Below, in pieces: positions 30,961 to 43,322 of a stretch of 64,000 bases of DNA. Source of the DNA: Prorocentrum cordatum (lineage: Eukaryota; Sar; Dinophyceae; Prorocentrales; Prorocentraceae); the NCBI GenBank assembly GCA_963575745.1, contig CAUYUJ010012747.1:290952-354951 (forward strand). Reading direction: 5' to 3'. How positions within the stretch are numbered: the first letter of the stretch is position 1; every line of letters begins with the position of its first letter. Below the pieces are notes generated by a model. The model was not told where the DNA came from. It saw only the letters and a list, made by a program, of their open reading frames with translations, and did not search any database. Made by a program: the position numbers and the translations under genes.

Positions 30961-31449
30961 ACACACAAGTGCGTATCTATACACACAGCGGTTTCTTCGA
31001 GCTTGCGCCAGGGCATTCCCAAGAGTCAACACAGATAATGCTAGCGCATGGGCAGATTTTTCGTGGTGCCGAATATTGAAAGCAATCCAGATGGCATTGC
31101 GTATGAAGAGCGAGTGAAACGCCAAAGCGCAGAACAACCACCCGCGGCTCCTGCTCCATCGTCCGCGATATCAGCATCATCGTCTTCGAGGGGGAAATAA
31201 TGTTCGAGGATGCCCATCGCTTTCTTGTACACGTCCTGGCCGAGCGACTTGAATATGTGTAAGGACTTGCTGCGTTCTGGAAACCACGCGTCATGTGCAT
31301 GGCATGCTTGTGCGGAGAAGAGGACGGGAGGGGGGGCGCGACCACTGGACCTGCAGCAAAGCATGCGGGCGCATGTCAAGCGGACTCATGGTGCGCGGTC
31401 CCGTGCATCCAGACAAAGACTGAGCATTGGGGGGGGGGCGAGGGAGAAA

Positions 31450-31975
31450 GAGCGATAGAGAAAGAGAGAGAGAGAGAGATACGGAGGGCGAGAACGAGAA
31501 CGAGAGAACGAGAGAGAGAGAGAGAGAGAAACAGAGAAAAGGGAGAGAGAGAGAGAGAGAGAGAAGGAGATAACATACATAAATAACGACGTAACGGTAT
31601 ATATGTACTGAACTAATAACTAAAAGAAATAATGACAGAGAGAGAAAGAGAGAGAGAGAGACAGCAATCACATTAAGACACATACACACCTACATATAGA
31701 ACGAGAGAGGAAGATAGGGACATATATATATATATATATATATAATAGCAATAGCACAACCAAAAAAAGGAAGAGAGGGATACAGGGCGCGAAGAGGAAG
31801 AGATGAACGGGAGAGAGAGATATATAGATAATAACACAAACATTAAAACAAAAGAAGAGGAAGAGAGAGAGAGAGAGAGCGCGCGAAAAAGAGAAAGAGA
31901 GATATAGAGAGATAAAGGGAGACAGAACGAGAGAGAGAGAGTGATACTGACACAGAAAGATAATGCAAGAGAGGA
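31450..31975. repeat. Imperfect (GA)n with embedded (AT)n
   Basis: Long purine-rich GAGAGA DNA at 31455-31570, 31635-31665 and 31800-31960, with a pure AT tract at about 31722-31744. It contains no gene. Confidence 0.9.
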
Positions 31976-32985
31976 CAAGAGAAATAGAGAAAGAGGGCGT
32001 GCAACGAACAACAACTGCGAACAACATCTACAATAATTTTCCATGCGTCACGGCCTTGGCCCCGCTGGAAACAGCGTTCCCCGAAAGTCGGGCGCGCGCT
32101 AACATGGATTGGGAAATAGGGGCCCGCGGATCTGGGGAGCGGTCGCCAGATCCACGGATCGGGGACCTCCCCCCCCCCCGAACATGAAACTACTTCATCC
32201 TCGCCTGTCGCCTGGCGACGGAAAGCGCCGATCTCGCTTGGTCCATCGCGCTCATCATCTGCAATCTACACTATCTCAACGCCTTCGGGATGCCCGTCCT
32301 GACCAGCCTGCCGAGCTGCGCCTGGCGGTGGTGACAAACACCTCCAGAGGCTCCCCAACGCCCCCGAAACGAAAACGTCGGCGTCATCGGTGTCGTCCCC
32401 TCAGCTCCAGTTCGGCGGGCATGCCGACCACGGCGCCAAGGGCGAATGACGATTCTCGAAGTGCCTCTGCGGGATGCCACGGCGCACGTCCAGACCGAAC
32501 TCGTGGCCAAAATCCTCAACGCCGCCCGCGGATTCGACGGCCAGCGCACACCGCGCATGCGCCGAGCGGCAGAGGCAACCGGCTCGGCCCGCGCCTGCAC
32601 CCTCGCCGGTCAAGGCGCCCACGGCCAACTCACCGGCACTCCGCCGACTCAACTCTCCGAAAATATGGTTCTTGCCAATCCTTGCGCGCTTCCTCGACTT
32701 CGGCCGCTGGGGCTCGTCTTCGGGCCCTGGGGCCATCGACGAAAATTGGCCCAGGACGAAGGACTCTCCGCGGAGGAACGGTCGGGAACTCCGGGGCCGC
32801 GGATCGAAAGTGCCACCTCGGCGGAGGTCAAGGATCAGAGGAGGCACCGCGCAAATCCCAGCGACGCACTGGCGATGCCATCGCCGTTTCCTCCAGCGCC
32901 AACTTTGGAGGAACAGAAGTGGCATAACCAGGTGTCAGCCAGCGTGGGCTCCAAACTGTTTGCTTGTAGTAATATCTTCCTTTCG
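31976..32985. other. No gene recognised
   Basis: GC-rich block between AT-rich repeats. A CGGATCTGG..CCAGATCC inverted motif lies at 32127-32157. Open frames lack recognisable domains. Confidence 0.5.
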
Positions 32986-33002
32986 ATGTGTGTATATATA
33001 TG

Positions 33003-33033
<31 letters not shown>

Positions 33034-33050
33034 ATATAAATATATGTATG
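32986..33050. repeat. (AT)n microsatellite
   Basis: GTATAT repeats passing into a pure AT tract, at the left edge of the 1.5-kb repeat array. Confidence 0.9.
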
Positions 33051-33054
33051 CCAA

Positions 33055-34489
33055 TCTACCCTGACACATTGAGGTGGTGCAGTCCATGTGCTTATATGCG
33101 CACACATAGATATATACATATACATGTGTGTGGGCGGTGCAATATGTGTAGTGAGTTCTGTGTTGTGCATATCTATGTGGCACGGTATACGTAGTGCAAC
33201 ATATGTGGTATACTGTGTGCTGTAATGCACCTCTGTTCGCAGAGAGTTGTCCACTCCACTGCTCGCGCAATCATCCCACCCACCTACCCGCAACTTGGTT
33301 TGAAACACCCATTCGGCAGCGATTGCGATTAGTGCTTGGACTTGGCTGGTGCATCTCTGCGGCCGCGCTAGCCCACCCATGTTCGCGCGCGCAGCGGCCA
33401 GATAGTGACGCTGCCGACGCGGCCGCGGTGGCGCTGACCGCTGGGAACTTCCCACTGGGCAATCCATTGTCGGCGACTAGGGCGGGCGCGGTATCATGAC
33501 AACGTCGAGAACGGTAGACGCGATAATGATGGTAGCGATGCTGGCGACGATGATGACAGCGACGACGGCAATGCCAGTGACGGCGCCGATGCTGATCACG
33601 CCGCCGACGATGACGGCGCCCTCGCGTCGGTGATGAAGGTTTTGGGAAGACTTCGGCATGCGAGCACGGCCGCAGAGAGAGAGCGGCTCGCATCACATTA
33701 CTTGACACGGATCGTGCCCCCCCAGCACGCGCGCAAAGGCGTTCGAATGACTTCGAGGTGCGACGCGGGGGGTCCGTTGAGCAACATTAATGAACAGGTT
33801 AAAAAAACAAAGAAAAACATGGTCTTCGGAAGAATTCGCAAGAGCGCGACCGCAAGCATTTTTGAAAACTGATGTTGCAACGCCACGTGTCTGTTTCCAT
33901 ATGTTCTCGGGACGCTCGATTTTGAAATCCTGACGTCGCCTAAGGTTTCGAAGAATTTTGGCATGCGCGCGCGACGAAGCGCGCGTGTGCACTCCGCCGT
34001 TGTTTTTGAAAAAAGGTTCTTGCGACAACCCGCTCGCAAGGGCGTTCGAGCGATTCCGGCATGCGCGCGCGAGAAGCCCAATTCGCAGCGAGTTATGATA
34101 TGGCTGAACGAATGGTTTTCGAAAATATTCGCAAGAACCCGAGCGCAAGCTTGTTTTAGGACATTCTTGTTGCGAAACCGAATGTTGTTATACGTTTCTG
34201 GGGCACTCTATATTGAAATCCCTGCGAACTCTGAGGATTTTTGGAAGGATTTCGGCATGCGCGCGACAACGCGCGTGTGCACTCCGTCCTGTTTTTTTGT
34301 TGCTAGGGATTTTTGGAAACTGACGCGCGCGTCGTATGTTTTGCAGGGCTATCGATATCGGCCAAGATGATGTGAATTCATACGTTGGACGGGCGACGGG
34401 GCAGAATCGCAAGTAAATTGCAATGCGAAAAAGGCGTCCGTTGATTCCGGGGGGGGACATCCAAATTTGTTTTAGATAAAAAAGGGAAA
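33055..34489 (+). repeat. ~1.5-kb tandem repeat unit, copy 1
   Basis: The unit has a GTGGTGCAATCT-type minisatellite (33065-33230), then a ~400-bp block from CACTGCTCGCGCAATC to GGCGCCCTCGCGTCGG (about 33252-33635). Next come diverged blocks with TTCGGCATGCGCGCGCGA and TCGATTTTGAAATCC (33640-34330), and finally ACGGGGCAGAATCG..GGGGGGGACATCC (34385-34465). The same order is repeated immediately downstream. No gene is recognised in it. Confidence 0.82.
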
Positions 34490-35672
34490 ATGCACTCGAT
34501 GTGGTGCAATCTGTGGTGCGATCTATGCTGTGCAATATACGTTGTGCGGTCTATGGTATGCAAGACATGTGATGCAATGTACGCGGTGCAATCCATGTGG
34601 TACAGTTTATGTGGAGCAATATTTGTGGTGGCATCCACTTGGTGCAATCTTTGCGGTGCAAAATGCGTGGTGCAACTTATGCTTTGTAATCTATGTTGTG
34701 CAATTTCTGTGATGCGGTCTGTGTTCTGATGTACAATCTATGTGGTGCGATTCACAAATCCTCGCAGTGAGCTGTCAATTCCACTGCTCGCGCAATCAAA
34801 CCGCCCACCCACCCGCAGCTTCGTTGGAAATATCCCAGCGGCGGCGATTGCGCTGAGTGCCTGGCGTTGGCTCGCGCATCTCTGCGGCCGCGCTTGGCCG
34901 CGCACTCTCGCGCACTGGCCAGCCAGTTTGGTGCGACCGACGCGGCCGAAATGGCGCTGACCGCTGGGCACTTCCCAGCGGGCTTTTCTGTGCGAATCGG
35001 CGAATGTGGCGGGCGCGGTATCATGGCAACGTCGACAATGGCAGCCGCGATGATGATAGTAACGATGCTGGTTGCGATGATTACAACGACGACGGCAAGG
35101 CCAGTGACGGCGCCGACGCTGATTACGCCGACGACGATGACGGCGCCCTCGCGTCGGCTAAGGTTGTGGAAGGAACTTGACATGCGCGCGCGGCGGCGTT
35201 TGAACGATTTCGACATGCGGCGCGAGAGGCCCGTTTGGCCGAACGTAGCTCACATGTTGAACAACCGACGTGTTTTGTTGTTTTTAAAAATAAAAAAAAG
35301 AACTCGCTAGAGCGCGAGCGCAATCTTTGTGTTTGCTTTGAAAATTGATGTTGCAACATACTGTGCCTTTATCTGTTTTCGGGACACTCGATTTTGAAAT
35401 CCATACGAAAACTAACACTTTTGAACTATTCCGGCATGCAAACACGAAATATGAGCGCGCGTGCATCTCGTCCCGTTTTGCCGGGAAATATTGCGACAAC
35501 CCGCGCTGAAGGGCGTTCGAAAGATTTCGAGATGCGCGCGCGCGAGACGCCCGCTTGATAGCATCATACGCAAAGGTTGAAACCCTAGGGTTTCTTCAGA
35601 ATTCGCAAGAACTTGAGCGAACATTTTTTGTTGATTGGCAAAAAACTGGCGTTGCAAAACAATGTGTGTGTG

Positions 35673-35708
<36 letters not shown>

Positions 35709-36085
35709 GATTCGGGGCATTCGATTTTGAAATCCTTACGCAGCCTAAGGCTTTGGAGAGATTTCGGCTTGCGCGCGCGACGGTGCGCGTGTCTGCACTT
35801 CGTCCAGTGGTTTCTCTTGGAAGCTTATGAATATTGATCAGCGAAGGCGCGCGCATAATTTTTGGCAAAGGAAGCAAAGGGGGGGAGCCGCTACTGGTTA
35901 TGCTGGGACGAAACGAACTCATGTTCAGGACGGACGCTGGGGCAGAATCGTACGTAAACTGCCGTTGCGAAAGAGTGAGCGGTGAAGTCCAGGGGGGGGG
36001 GAGTAGATCCTACGACTTTTCTAGAGAAAAGAACAAGCTGTACGATGCAATCAATGTGGTGCCACCCATGTGGTGTAGTTAATGT
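34490..36085 (+). repeat. ~1.5-kb tandem repeat unit, copy 2
   Basis: It repeats the order of copy 1. The GTGGTGCAATCT minisatellite (34500-34750) is followed by the ~400-bp block (34772-35160) and the TCGATTTTGAAATCC / GGCATGCGCGCG blocks (35180-35815). GGGGCAGAATCGTACG and a G-run (35940-36000) follow, then the start of another GTGGTGCCACC stretch. An AT microsatellite (35685-35708) is embedded. Confidence 0.82.
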
Positions 36086-36468
36086 ATTGTTTTTGTTGCT
36101 GGTGCGCTGCGCGAACACCGCGCGTCCGCGCCCAACGGTGCAGCTGCCACAGCACATGCGTGGCGGAGAGTGCTGATGAGCGTGTCGTTGTTTTCCTTCG
36201 AACACCTACTTGGCGACGGGGGGAAGGAGAGGGGGGGAGGGAGGGGGGAGGCAAAGGGGGGGGAAAGGACCAAAATAATTAATCTATGCGGTGCCCAATA
36301 CGCCGTGCAACCTGTGCGGCGCGACCAATGCGAGGCGGCGACGGGCCGACGACGGCGGTCCTGGAGCCGCCAGACCAACCGCCAGCCCCAGACGAAGGGC
36401 GGCGACGAGGCGGCGACGGGGCAGCGACGGCGACCACGGAGCCGCCAGACCAACAGCCAGGCCAGGTT
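36086..36468. other. No gene; GC-rich tandem motifs
   Basis: At 36330-36460 a motif (GGCGACGG..CGACGGCG..GGAGCCGCCAGACCAAC) occurs twice, about 90 bp apart. No gene. Confidence 0.55.
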
Positions 36469-36625
36469 TTGGGTCGGGCCTGTCCCCCTACAGGCCGATT
36501 TTCGAAGAAGATCAGAAGATACTCAAAAGTACCTCCAAATGGTCAAACGTAGAAAAAATCATCCCCAGACTATTTTTTCGACTATTTTGGAAGATTCCCC
36601 CTGACTAGGGACACGCTCGACTTAA
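36469..36625 (+). mobile_element. MITE family A, copy 5
   Basis: The left end is TTGGGTCGGGCCTGTCCCC and the right end is ACACGCTCGACTTAA. Flanking 8-mers GCCAGGTT (36461-36468) and GCCAAGTT (36626-36633) match at seven of eight positions, giving a nearly intact target duplication. Confidence 0.9.
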
Positions 36626-36893
36626 GCCAAGTTCCCTTGGAGCAAGAAGAAGGACCCCCTCAGTGCAAGCACCGTTTCGAACAACTGTTGGAGGTCCGCG
36701 CGGATTGCTTGCGTCGGCGCTGGGCCCCCGTCCCTGGCGAGGAGCGCGACGAGGGCGGCGCTGGAGGCGCCGCCAGGGATTTTCCAGCGCCGATCTACGA
36801 ACTCCGCGCGGAACTCAGAGAAGTGATACCTCCACCCCGTTTTCTCATCCTGGGAACTTTCGCGCCGCGCCGCTGGAGCTCGCCCCCGATGCT
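36626..36893. other. No gene recognised
   Basis: GC-rich spacer leading into a TCC-rich region. Confidence 0.5.
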
Positions 36894-37435
36894 TCCTCTT
36901 CCTTTTCCTCCTCCTCCTCCTCCTCCTCCTTCAAGACCTTCAAGACAATTCTTTCAAGACACACCTCCTCCTCCTCCTCCTCCTCCTCCTCCTCCTTCAG
37001 GACCTCCACGACGATTCCTTCAAGACGCACCACGGTGATCACACGGCCGAGCCAAGGCTCAACCACTGCAAAGTGCACCCGCAGCTCCAGGGCCGCTCTG
37101 CCCGCGGGCCGCGACCGCGTGCAGCCACGGCATGGCCTCCTCCGACGCGGGGCGGGGCCGCACGGCACCGCCGGAGGCGCGGCGCGCTCGGCAGGCCGGG
37201 CCGCGGGTCCTCGTTCTGGTCGTGCTGCAGCGCCTCGATCTTCGTGGTGCCTCCGCGCACGGCTCCCTCGCGCCTCCCCGCGCCCCCTCGCGCCTCCTCC
37301 ACCCGCCTCCCACCGCCTCCATCCTCCTCCCTCCTCCTCCTCTGTCCTCCTCCCGCCTCCTCCGTCCTCCTCCTCCTGCTCCTCCTCCTCCTCCTCCGTC
37401 CTCCCTCCCCCCTCCTCCCCCCTCCTCCCACCCTC
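36894..37435. repeat. (TCC)n-rich region
   Basis: TCC tracts at about 36905-36935, 36963-36998 and 37310-37430, separated by GC-rich DNA. Pro/Ser/Leu-rich frames are artefacts. Confidence 0.85.
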
Positions 37436-38146
37436 GCTTCACTGGTGTGGCTACGCATGCCAATGCCACGCGAGCCTAAACAGAACCGGCCCGTACTGGT
37501 CAACGCGCCGTGAGGGGCCAAAGCGCGCGACGCTGGCCGCCAGCGCGCGCGCGCGCCTCATACCTTGCCCTTCATTATCCTCTTTCACTCTCCTGCGTCC
37601 TGGCCCTTCACGCATAGGAGGCTGGCACGTTCTCGAAATGTGACTCTCGCCCGTGCGCTGCGCACAATAGTCTTTACATTCCGATTAGTGACAAGGATGG
37701 ATGCTGACACATGTTCGAAGTGGGGCTCTTGTGTGCTACTTACTGAAACAACTATGACCACTCTTGTAAACTTGTTCAGCAGTTACACAGGTCGATGGCG
37801 GCCCTTCTCAAACTGGAGCTCTCGCCTGAGACTTCGGAGAATCCGAGTGGTTCGGCAGCTACACGGATGCAGGTCAGCGCCTTTTCAAAGCGGTGGTGTC
37901 GCTTGGCCCCTCGTTGAACTTTTAATCCCCACATTTTCGCATCCCTTGTAGCTCGAATGATGGAGGGCGGTGCCTTTCAAAACGGAGCTCCCGCCTGACA
38001 CTTGTGAGCCTAATGGGGCGCTCGTCCTTCAAGTGAGGCGCCTCTCGCAGCGAGAGGGGATGCCTGTAGGGACTGTCGAGGAAAGTACTCTGGGACAGAA
38101 AGGCGTGTTACAGCATCGTTTCTCCATCTTGGGTTCATTATGGTCC
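37436..38146. other. No gene; traces of the ~80-bp repeat in reverse
   Basis: Motifs such as GATGGAGGGCGGTGCC and TTTCAAAACGGAGCTC (37957-37990) are reverse complements of the 80-bp repeat seen at 27.9-28.3 kb. No gene is recognised. Confidence 0.5.
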
Positions 38147-38195
38147 TCTTCCAACTCCTCCTCCTCCTCCTCCTCCTCCTCCTCCTCTTGCTCGA
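38147..38195. repeat. (TCC)n microsatellite
   Basis: Pure CTC/TCC tract. Confidence 0.9.
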
Positions 38196-38737
38196 TTTCA
38201 CCCCTCCTCACTCGCCTCCCTCTTCTCTCCCCTCTCATGTCTCCCTTCTCCTCGCCCCTCTTTCTCTTCCTCCTCCCCCCCTTCTCCTCGTCCTCATCTC
38301 TAGAACTGCAACGTCTGCATACTATTCTCCCCTCTCCCCCGAAAACGTTCCCAGAATGCTCCTTCCCTCTCCGTGCATGGCTGTTTTCCACATACCAGAT
38401 TTCAACACTTGTTAGTTATTATGTTTGTTTTTCGGTGTTCTAATCCGGGCGTCGTTCCTTCCAAAATGGTGATCCCGCTGCAGCGTGGGCCTCTTTTTAC
38501 GGTCGCGGCTTTGCCCCCATCGTTCAGAATGGCTTTCCCGCTCCAGCGCGGGCCATGTTTCTGGATCCGAATCCTTGCTAATCGTTGTCGCCCTTCTCCG
38601 TTCCCCTCCTCCGCCTTCGGGCTCCTCCTTCTCATCCGCTCCTTGCACTCAAGATCCCGCTAATGCGGTTCGTCCTCGCCCTCCTCATTTCTCATCGCCC
38701 TCCTTTCCCTCCTGCTCGTCCTCCTGCTCATCCGCCA

Positions 38738-38815
38738 CCTTCTCCTCCTCCTCCTCCTCCTCCTCCTCCTCCTCCTCCTCCTCCTCCTCATCAGCAGCAG
38801 CAGCAGCAGCAGTAT
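38738..38815. repeat. (TCC)n(CAG)n microsatellite
   Basis: A TCC tract is followed by a short CAG tract (38792-38811). Confidence 0.9.
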
Positions 38816-39019
38816 CATCACCCCCTATGTTCGCAACCCCCTTTGTCCAATTACGCATAACACGATGAGGTCTTTTTTTTATGGAATGACAACATGAAAC
38901 GCGTCCGCGGATAGACACATCAGCGCAATGGGAAGAGATGAGTGGGAGGGGTCGGATGTTAATTAGATGTGGCGCGAGCGTACCTAGCTTGCCTCTCTCC
39001 TCTCTTCTCTCCCGTGTTG

Positions 39020-39300
39020 CTGTTCCTCCTCCTCCCCTCCTCCTCCTTCCTCTCCTCCTCCCGCTTCCCTCCTCCTCCTCCTCTCCTCCTCCTCCCCTCC
39101 TCCTCGTCCTCCTCCTTCTTCCTCCTCCTCCTATTCCCCCCCTCCTCCTCTCCTCCTCCTCCTCTTCCTCCTCCTCTCCTCCTCCCCCCCTCCTCCTCCC
39201 GCTACTCCTCTTCCTCCCCCTCCTTACACGCAGTTCGTTTTCCTCTCTCCCATCCCTCTTCCTTCTCTCCTCCCTCTCCTATTCCTCTTCCTCCTCCCCT
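39020..39300. repeat. Pyrimidine (TCC/TCCCC)n region
   Basis: A long imperfect TCC/CTCC region interrupted near 39228 by ACACGCAGTTCG. It forms frames of Ser/Pro/Leu runs only. Confidence 0.88.
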
Positions 39301-39849
39301 GTTCCCCCCGGATCAGGCGCAAGGGTCACCCAAACTTCAGTCTGTCTCAACGACTGTCAAGCCAAGCTTGCAGGCCTGGGGAACTCCCCCTTCGGTTCGG
39401 AAGGGGGTTTCCAAGCCCTTCCTCCCCGAACTCGCTTTCTTCTGGGTTCGCTCGGTGAGGCAAACTTCTGGTCCTCAACCCCGCCTCCCGCTTCTCCTAC
39501 TCGTCGCCCTCCCCTCATCCTGCCCAACCCCTCCGCCCCCCTCCCCCTCCTCCTTCTCCTCCTCGTCGTGCTCCCCTCCTCCTGCCCAACCCGTCCACCT
39601 CCCCCTCCCCCTCCTCGTCGTGCTCCCCTCTTCCTGCCTCGCCGCCCCTCTCCCCCTCGAGGCCTTCCGCCTGCTCGATGAGCGTGGCCGTGGGGTTCTC
39701 CGCGAGGCCCAGTTCCTGGGGAACGGCGCCGCGCGCTGACACTTTCCGACAGGGAGAAAGGTCCCCTCGGCAGTGCGCTGCTGCGCTGCGGTTTTCAATG
39801 CCGAGGTCCCCGAAATCATTTGGAGCACCCGTGGCTTTGCAAGATGATG
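39301..39849. other. No gene recognised
   Basis: C-rich DNA with a further TCC-like stretch (39475-39650). Nothing supportable. Confidence 0.5.
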
Positions 39850-41750
39850 CTTCGCACAAGTCTGCGCGCTTTTGCGAATTCTGAAAACCGTTTCTTCGTG
39901 ACACAAAATCAGCATCAACAACATCAGCACCACCAAATGCGACAAAACGGGCTTCTCGCGCGCGAGTGTCGGAATGTTTCGAACGCGCTTGTGCGTTTGC
40001 TGGGGGGGTGAGGGGGGGGGGGCACGATCTATGTTAAATGACACCATGCGGGCCGCTCGCGCCTGTCGGCACCGCGCGCATCTCGAAATGTTTCCAAAAC
40101 CGTTGCCGCGGACGCATTGACAACATCGTCGTTTCCGGCGTGATCAGCATCGGCGCCGTCATTGGCCCTGCCGTCGTCGTCGTCACCATCGTCACCAGCA
40201 TCGCCACCATCAGCATCGTGTCTGCCGTTGTCGACGTCGCCATGCTATCACACCCGCCTGAGTCACCGACTCGCACTGACGTGCCCGCGCGTCAGCGCGG
40301 CCAGCGAGACGCGCCTGGGCATTCCATGCGGTCACCGCCGCCGCGGCCGCGTCGTCCCGCCAGACTAGTTTCGCATTGCGCGCGAGCTTGCGCGCGCTAG
40401 CGTGGCCGCAGCGATGTGCCATCCAGCACCAAGCGGTCATCTCAATCACCGTCGCATGGGTTTTGCAGACTCATTTGCGGGTGGGTGTGATGATTGCGCG
40501 AGCAAGAAAGTTGACATCTCACTGCGATCAAGCGTTAATCCTCCTTTCTAAAAAAAGACTCTACCCCCAGAATCATCGCCCCCCCTCTTGTATTGCAATG
40601 TACATATGGTTCTGCCACATCGTCCATCCGAAATAAGAATTCGTACCCTCCCAGCCCAACCGGTATCCGCCCCCCCAAACCATTCCCTGCAACAGAAAAG
40701 TATGCACGCGCATTCGTTCTCAACACAAATCATCGGTTTCCGAACACGCATGCCGAAATCTTTCAAAACACCGCCGGTTTCGTTCGGATTTCACAACCGA
40801 GTGCCCGAACAACATGTCAAACACATCGGGTTTCGCAACGCACGGGTTTTCAAAACAAACTTGTGCGCGCGGTCTTGCGACTTCTGAAGAAAACCACAAG
40901 TCTGTCAAACTTTCCAAACCATGCTACCACACTGGCTTCGCGCGCGCGAATGCCGAAATCGTCCGAACGCCCCTGCGCGCGTGCCGTCGAGAAAATCCCT
41001 CGCAACAAATAAGACGAAGTGTACGCGCGCCCGCGTCACAAACTTGCGGCATCGTAGCGATTCCAAAATCGAGTGTCCAAAACACATACAAAAACACATG
41101 CTTTCGCAACGTCAATTTTCATGCAAAAAAAATCGATCGCGCTCTTGGGAATTCTTGAGAGAACCATCGGTTCTGTCCATGAAATTCTGCCACACAGACC
41201 TCTCGCGCGGCATGCCGACATCATTCGCACGCCCTTGCGCACGTGCTGGGGGGGGAGGCCGCGATCCGTGTCAGATAATACCATGTGGGCCACTCTCGCG
41301 CGTCGGCCGTGCGCACACGCATGTCGAACTCTTTTCAAAATTTTCATCACCGACGCGAGGACGCCGTCATCGTCGTCGGCGTGATCAGCATCGGCGCCCG
41401 CACTGGCCGCGCCTTCGTCGTTGTCATATTATCGTCACCAACATCGCCACGATCATCATCGTGTCTACCTTTGCCGACCTTGCCACGATTCTGCGCCGCC
41501 CAAGTCGCCGACTCACAGTGAAGTGCCTACTGGGATGAGCCCAGCGGTCAGCGCCACCACGGCCGCGTCGGTCGCGCCAAACTAGCTGGCCGCTGCGCGC
41601 GCGTGCTTGGGTTGGCGCGGCCGCAGAGATGCACCAGCAAACACCAAGCATGCATCGCAATCGCCGCCGCATGGGTTTTGCAAACCGTGTTGCGGACGGG
41701 TGGGTGGGATGTTTGCAAGAGCATGGGATATGCCAGCTTGTTTGTTTAAA
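39850..41750 (-). repeat. Inverted copies of the ~1.5-kb repeat unit
   Basis: On the minus strand the landmark blocks of the 33-36 kb repeat reappear. The ~400-bp block occurs at about 40075-40500 and again at 41330-41730, with GTGATCAGCATCGGCGCC and AATCGCCGCCGCATGG on the plus strand. The GGCATGCGCGCG / TCGATTTTGAAATCC-type blocks lie at 40690-41240, and the G-run landmark appears as a C-run at 40645-40675. So about one and a third units are inverted relative to the two units upstream. Confidence 0.78.
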
Positions 41751-41849
41751 TCAAGTGCATCATATATTCCACCACATAAATGGCTCTACGTATCATGCAC
41801 AACATATCTTGCTAGTGACACACTGTTTGGGCCCCCCGCTGGCCAACAT

Positions 41850-42080
41850 TTTGAAAGGAAACTCCATCAATGAAACTGCTGCGAACTTGTAAGGCGAATG
41901 TGCGCGGCGCCATAACGAGAACCACACTTTGAAAACCATCCGCCCTCCATCCGCGAAACTTTTCCAAACTTGAAGTTTCAAGATTGCAATGGGGAGGACA
42001 GGACGTCTCTGGCGAAACGCCCCGCCCGCCCTACAGACCCGTCTTGGGGTGCGACAGGGAGGCGTTCAATGTAAGGGAAA
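41850..42080 (+). repeat. ~80-bp repeat unit with its downstream block
   Basis: GCGAATGTGCGCGGCGCC, CCGCCCTCCATCC and a following CGCCC..CCGCCCTAC..GTGCGACAGGGAGG block match 28150-28370 in the same order. The 80-bp repeat is therefore probably part of a larger dispersed element. Confidence 0.7.
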
Positions 42081-42769
42081 GGGATTGGGGAGGGAGGAGA
42101 AGGGAGGAAAGAGAAGAGGAGAAAAAAGGACTAGGAGGAGCAGGAGGAGTGAGGAGAAGGGAGGGAGGAGGAAATTGAACAGGAGAGAAGAGGAGGTCAT
42201 GTGCGGGAGCAGCGGGCTGGAACAGCAGGCTGGAGAAGCAAGATCGAATGCCCCTTCTGCGCCCCATCGGCCGGGCAGCGCTTCTCGCCCGGACACCTGG
42301 CGGCCGAGCAGTGCCCAGCCTCGAGAGGGCGGGCAGAGAGAGAGCGAGGCGCTGACGCTGCGAGCTGTGAGCGCCCGCCGCTGGAGGGCCAGCGGGGCAA
42401 AGGCCGAGCCGGCTACACGCAAGCGTCGGAGGAGGGCCAGTCGAGGCAATGTCGGCTCGTTTGGCATGTCTCGTCCTTCCTGGAGTTCCCGGAAGCCTCT
42501 CGTCGCCACGGCTGCCTTTTGGGCTGCCAAAGCCGTGTGGTGACAGACCGTGCGGTGACCTCGAAATCCTGAAGGACCTCAACGCACGGTCCGACCCGTC
42601 ACCACCACACGGTTCCGGGACCATCGAGGCCCCCGTCGCCCGAGATATATCCTCGGAGAACGACCCGAGTCCCAAAACCCTGCGGTGACCCCGAATCCCC
42701 CGTGATCACCCCACGGCGTGGTCAGCACACCGTCTGGGGGGCCCCGGAGGATCCGCCTCGAAAAACGGA
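42081..42769. other. No gene recognised
   Basis: Purine-rich then GC-rich sequence. No domain or RNA gene is seen. Confidence 0.5.
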
Positions 42770-42990
42770 AGAGGGGGAGGTGGAAGAGGAGGAGGAGGAG
42801 GAGGAGGGGGAGGGGGAGGGGAGGGGGAGGAGGGGGAACGGGAGGAGGGTCAGGAGGAGGAGGAGGAGGGAGGAGGAGGAGGAGGAGGGAGGAGGAGGAG
42901 GGTTTAGGAAGAGGAGGAGGAGGAGGAGGAGGAGGAGGAGGAGGAGGTTTAGGAGGAGGAGGAGAGGGGGGAGGGGGAGGGGGAGGGGTT
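42770..42990. repeat. (GGA)n / (GGGGGA)n microsatellite
   Basis: Imperfect GGA tract with GGTTTAGGA interruptions. Confidence 0.93.
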
Positions 42991-43077
42991 CGGAGACAGA
43001 TTTTGACCGGATGCGTGCCCAGCGGGAGAGCCGCCGCTGTCTCAATTGGCACTCCTTCGAAAGAATGGTCCTAGGTT

Positions 43078-43182
43078 CCAGTCGGGCATGTCCCCCTACA
43101 GGCGGATTTTGGGTGTTTGTTGTGTTTGTTTTGTTTTTGTTTGTTCTCTCTCTCTCTCTCTTTTTCATGTGTTTTTTTGTTC

Positions 43183-43224
<42 letters not shown>

Positions 43225-43322
43225 CATACATGCGCAGAAATAATAAAAACATATTCCCCAGACTTTTTCTTTTTTATACTATTTTGGGGCAGGCCTCCTG
43301 TAGAGGGACATGCCCGGCTTAC
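43078..43322 (+). mobile_element. MITE family A, copy 6, expanded by (CT)n(AT)n
   Basis: The left end is CAGTCGGGCATGTCCCC and the right end is CTGTAGAGGGACATGCCC with GGCTTAC. The interior is longer than usual (about 245 bp) because a TTTTG / CT / AT microsatellite (43110-43223) has grown in it. Flanks CCTAGGTT and GGTAGGTT match at six of eight positions if one end base has been lost. Confidence 0.8.
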
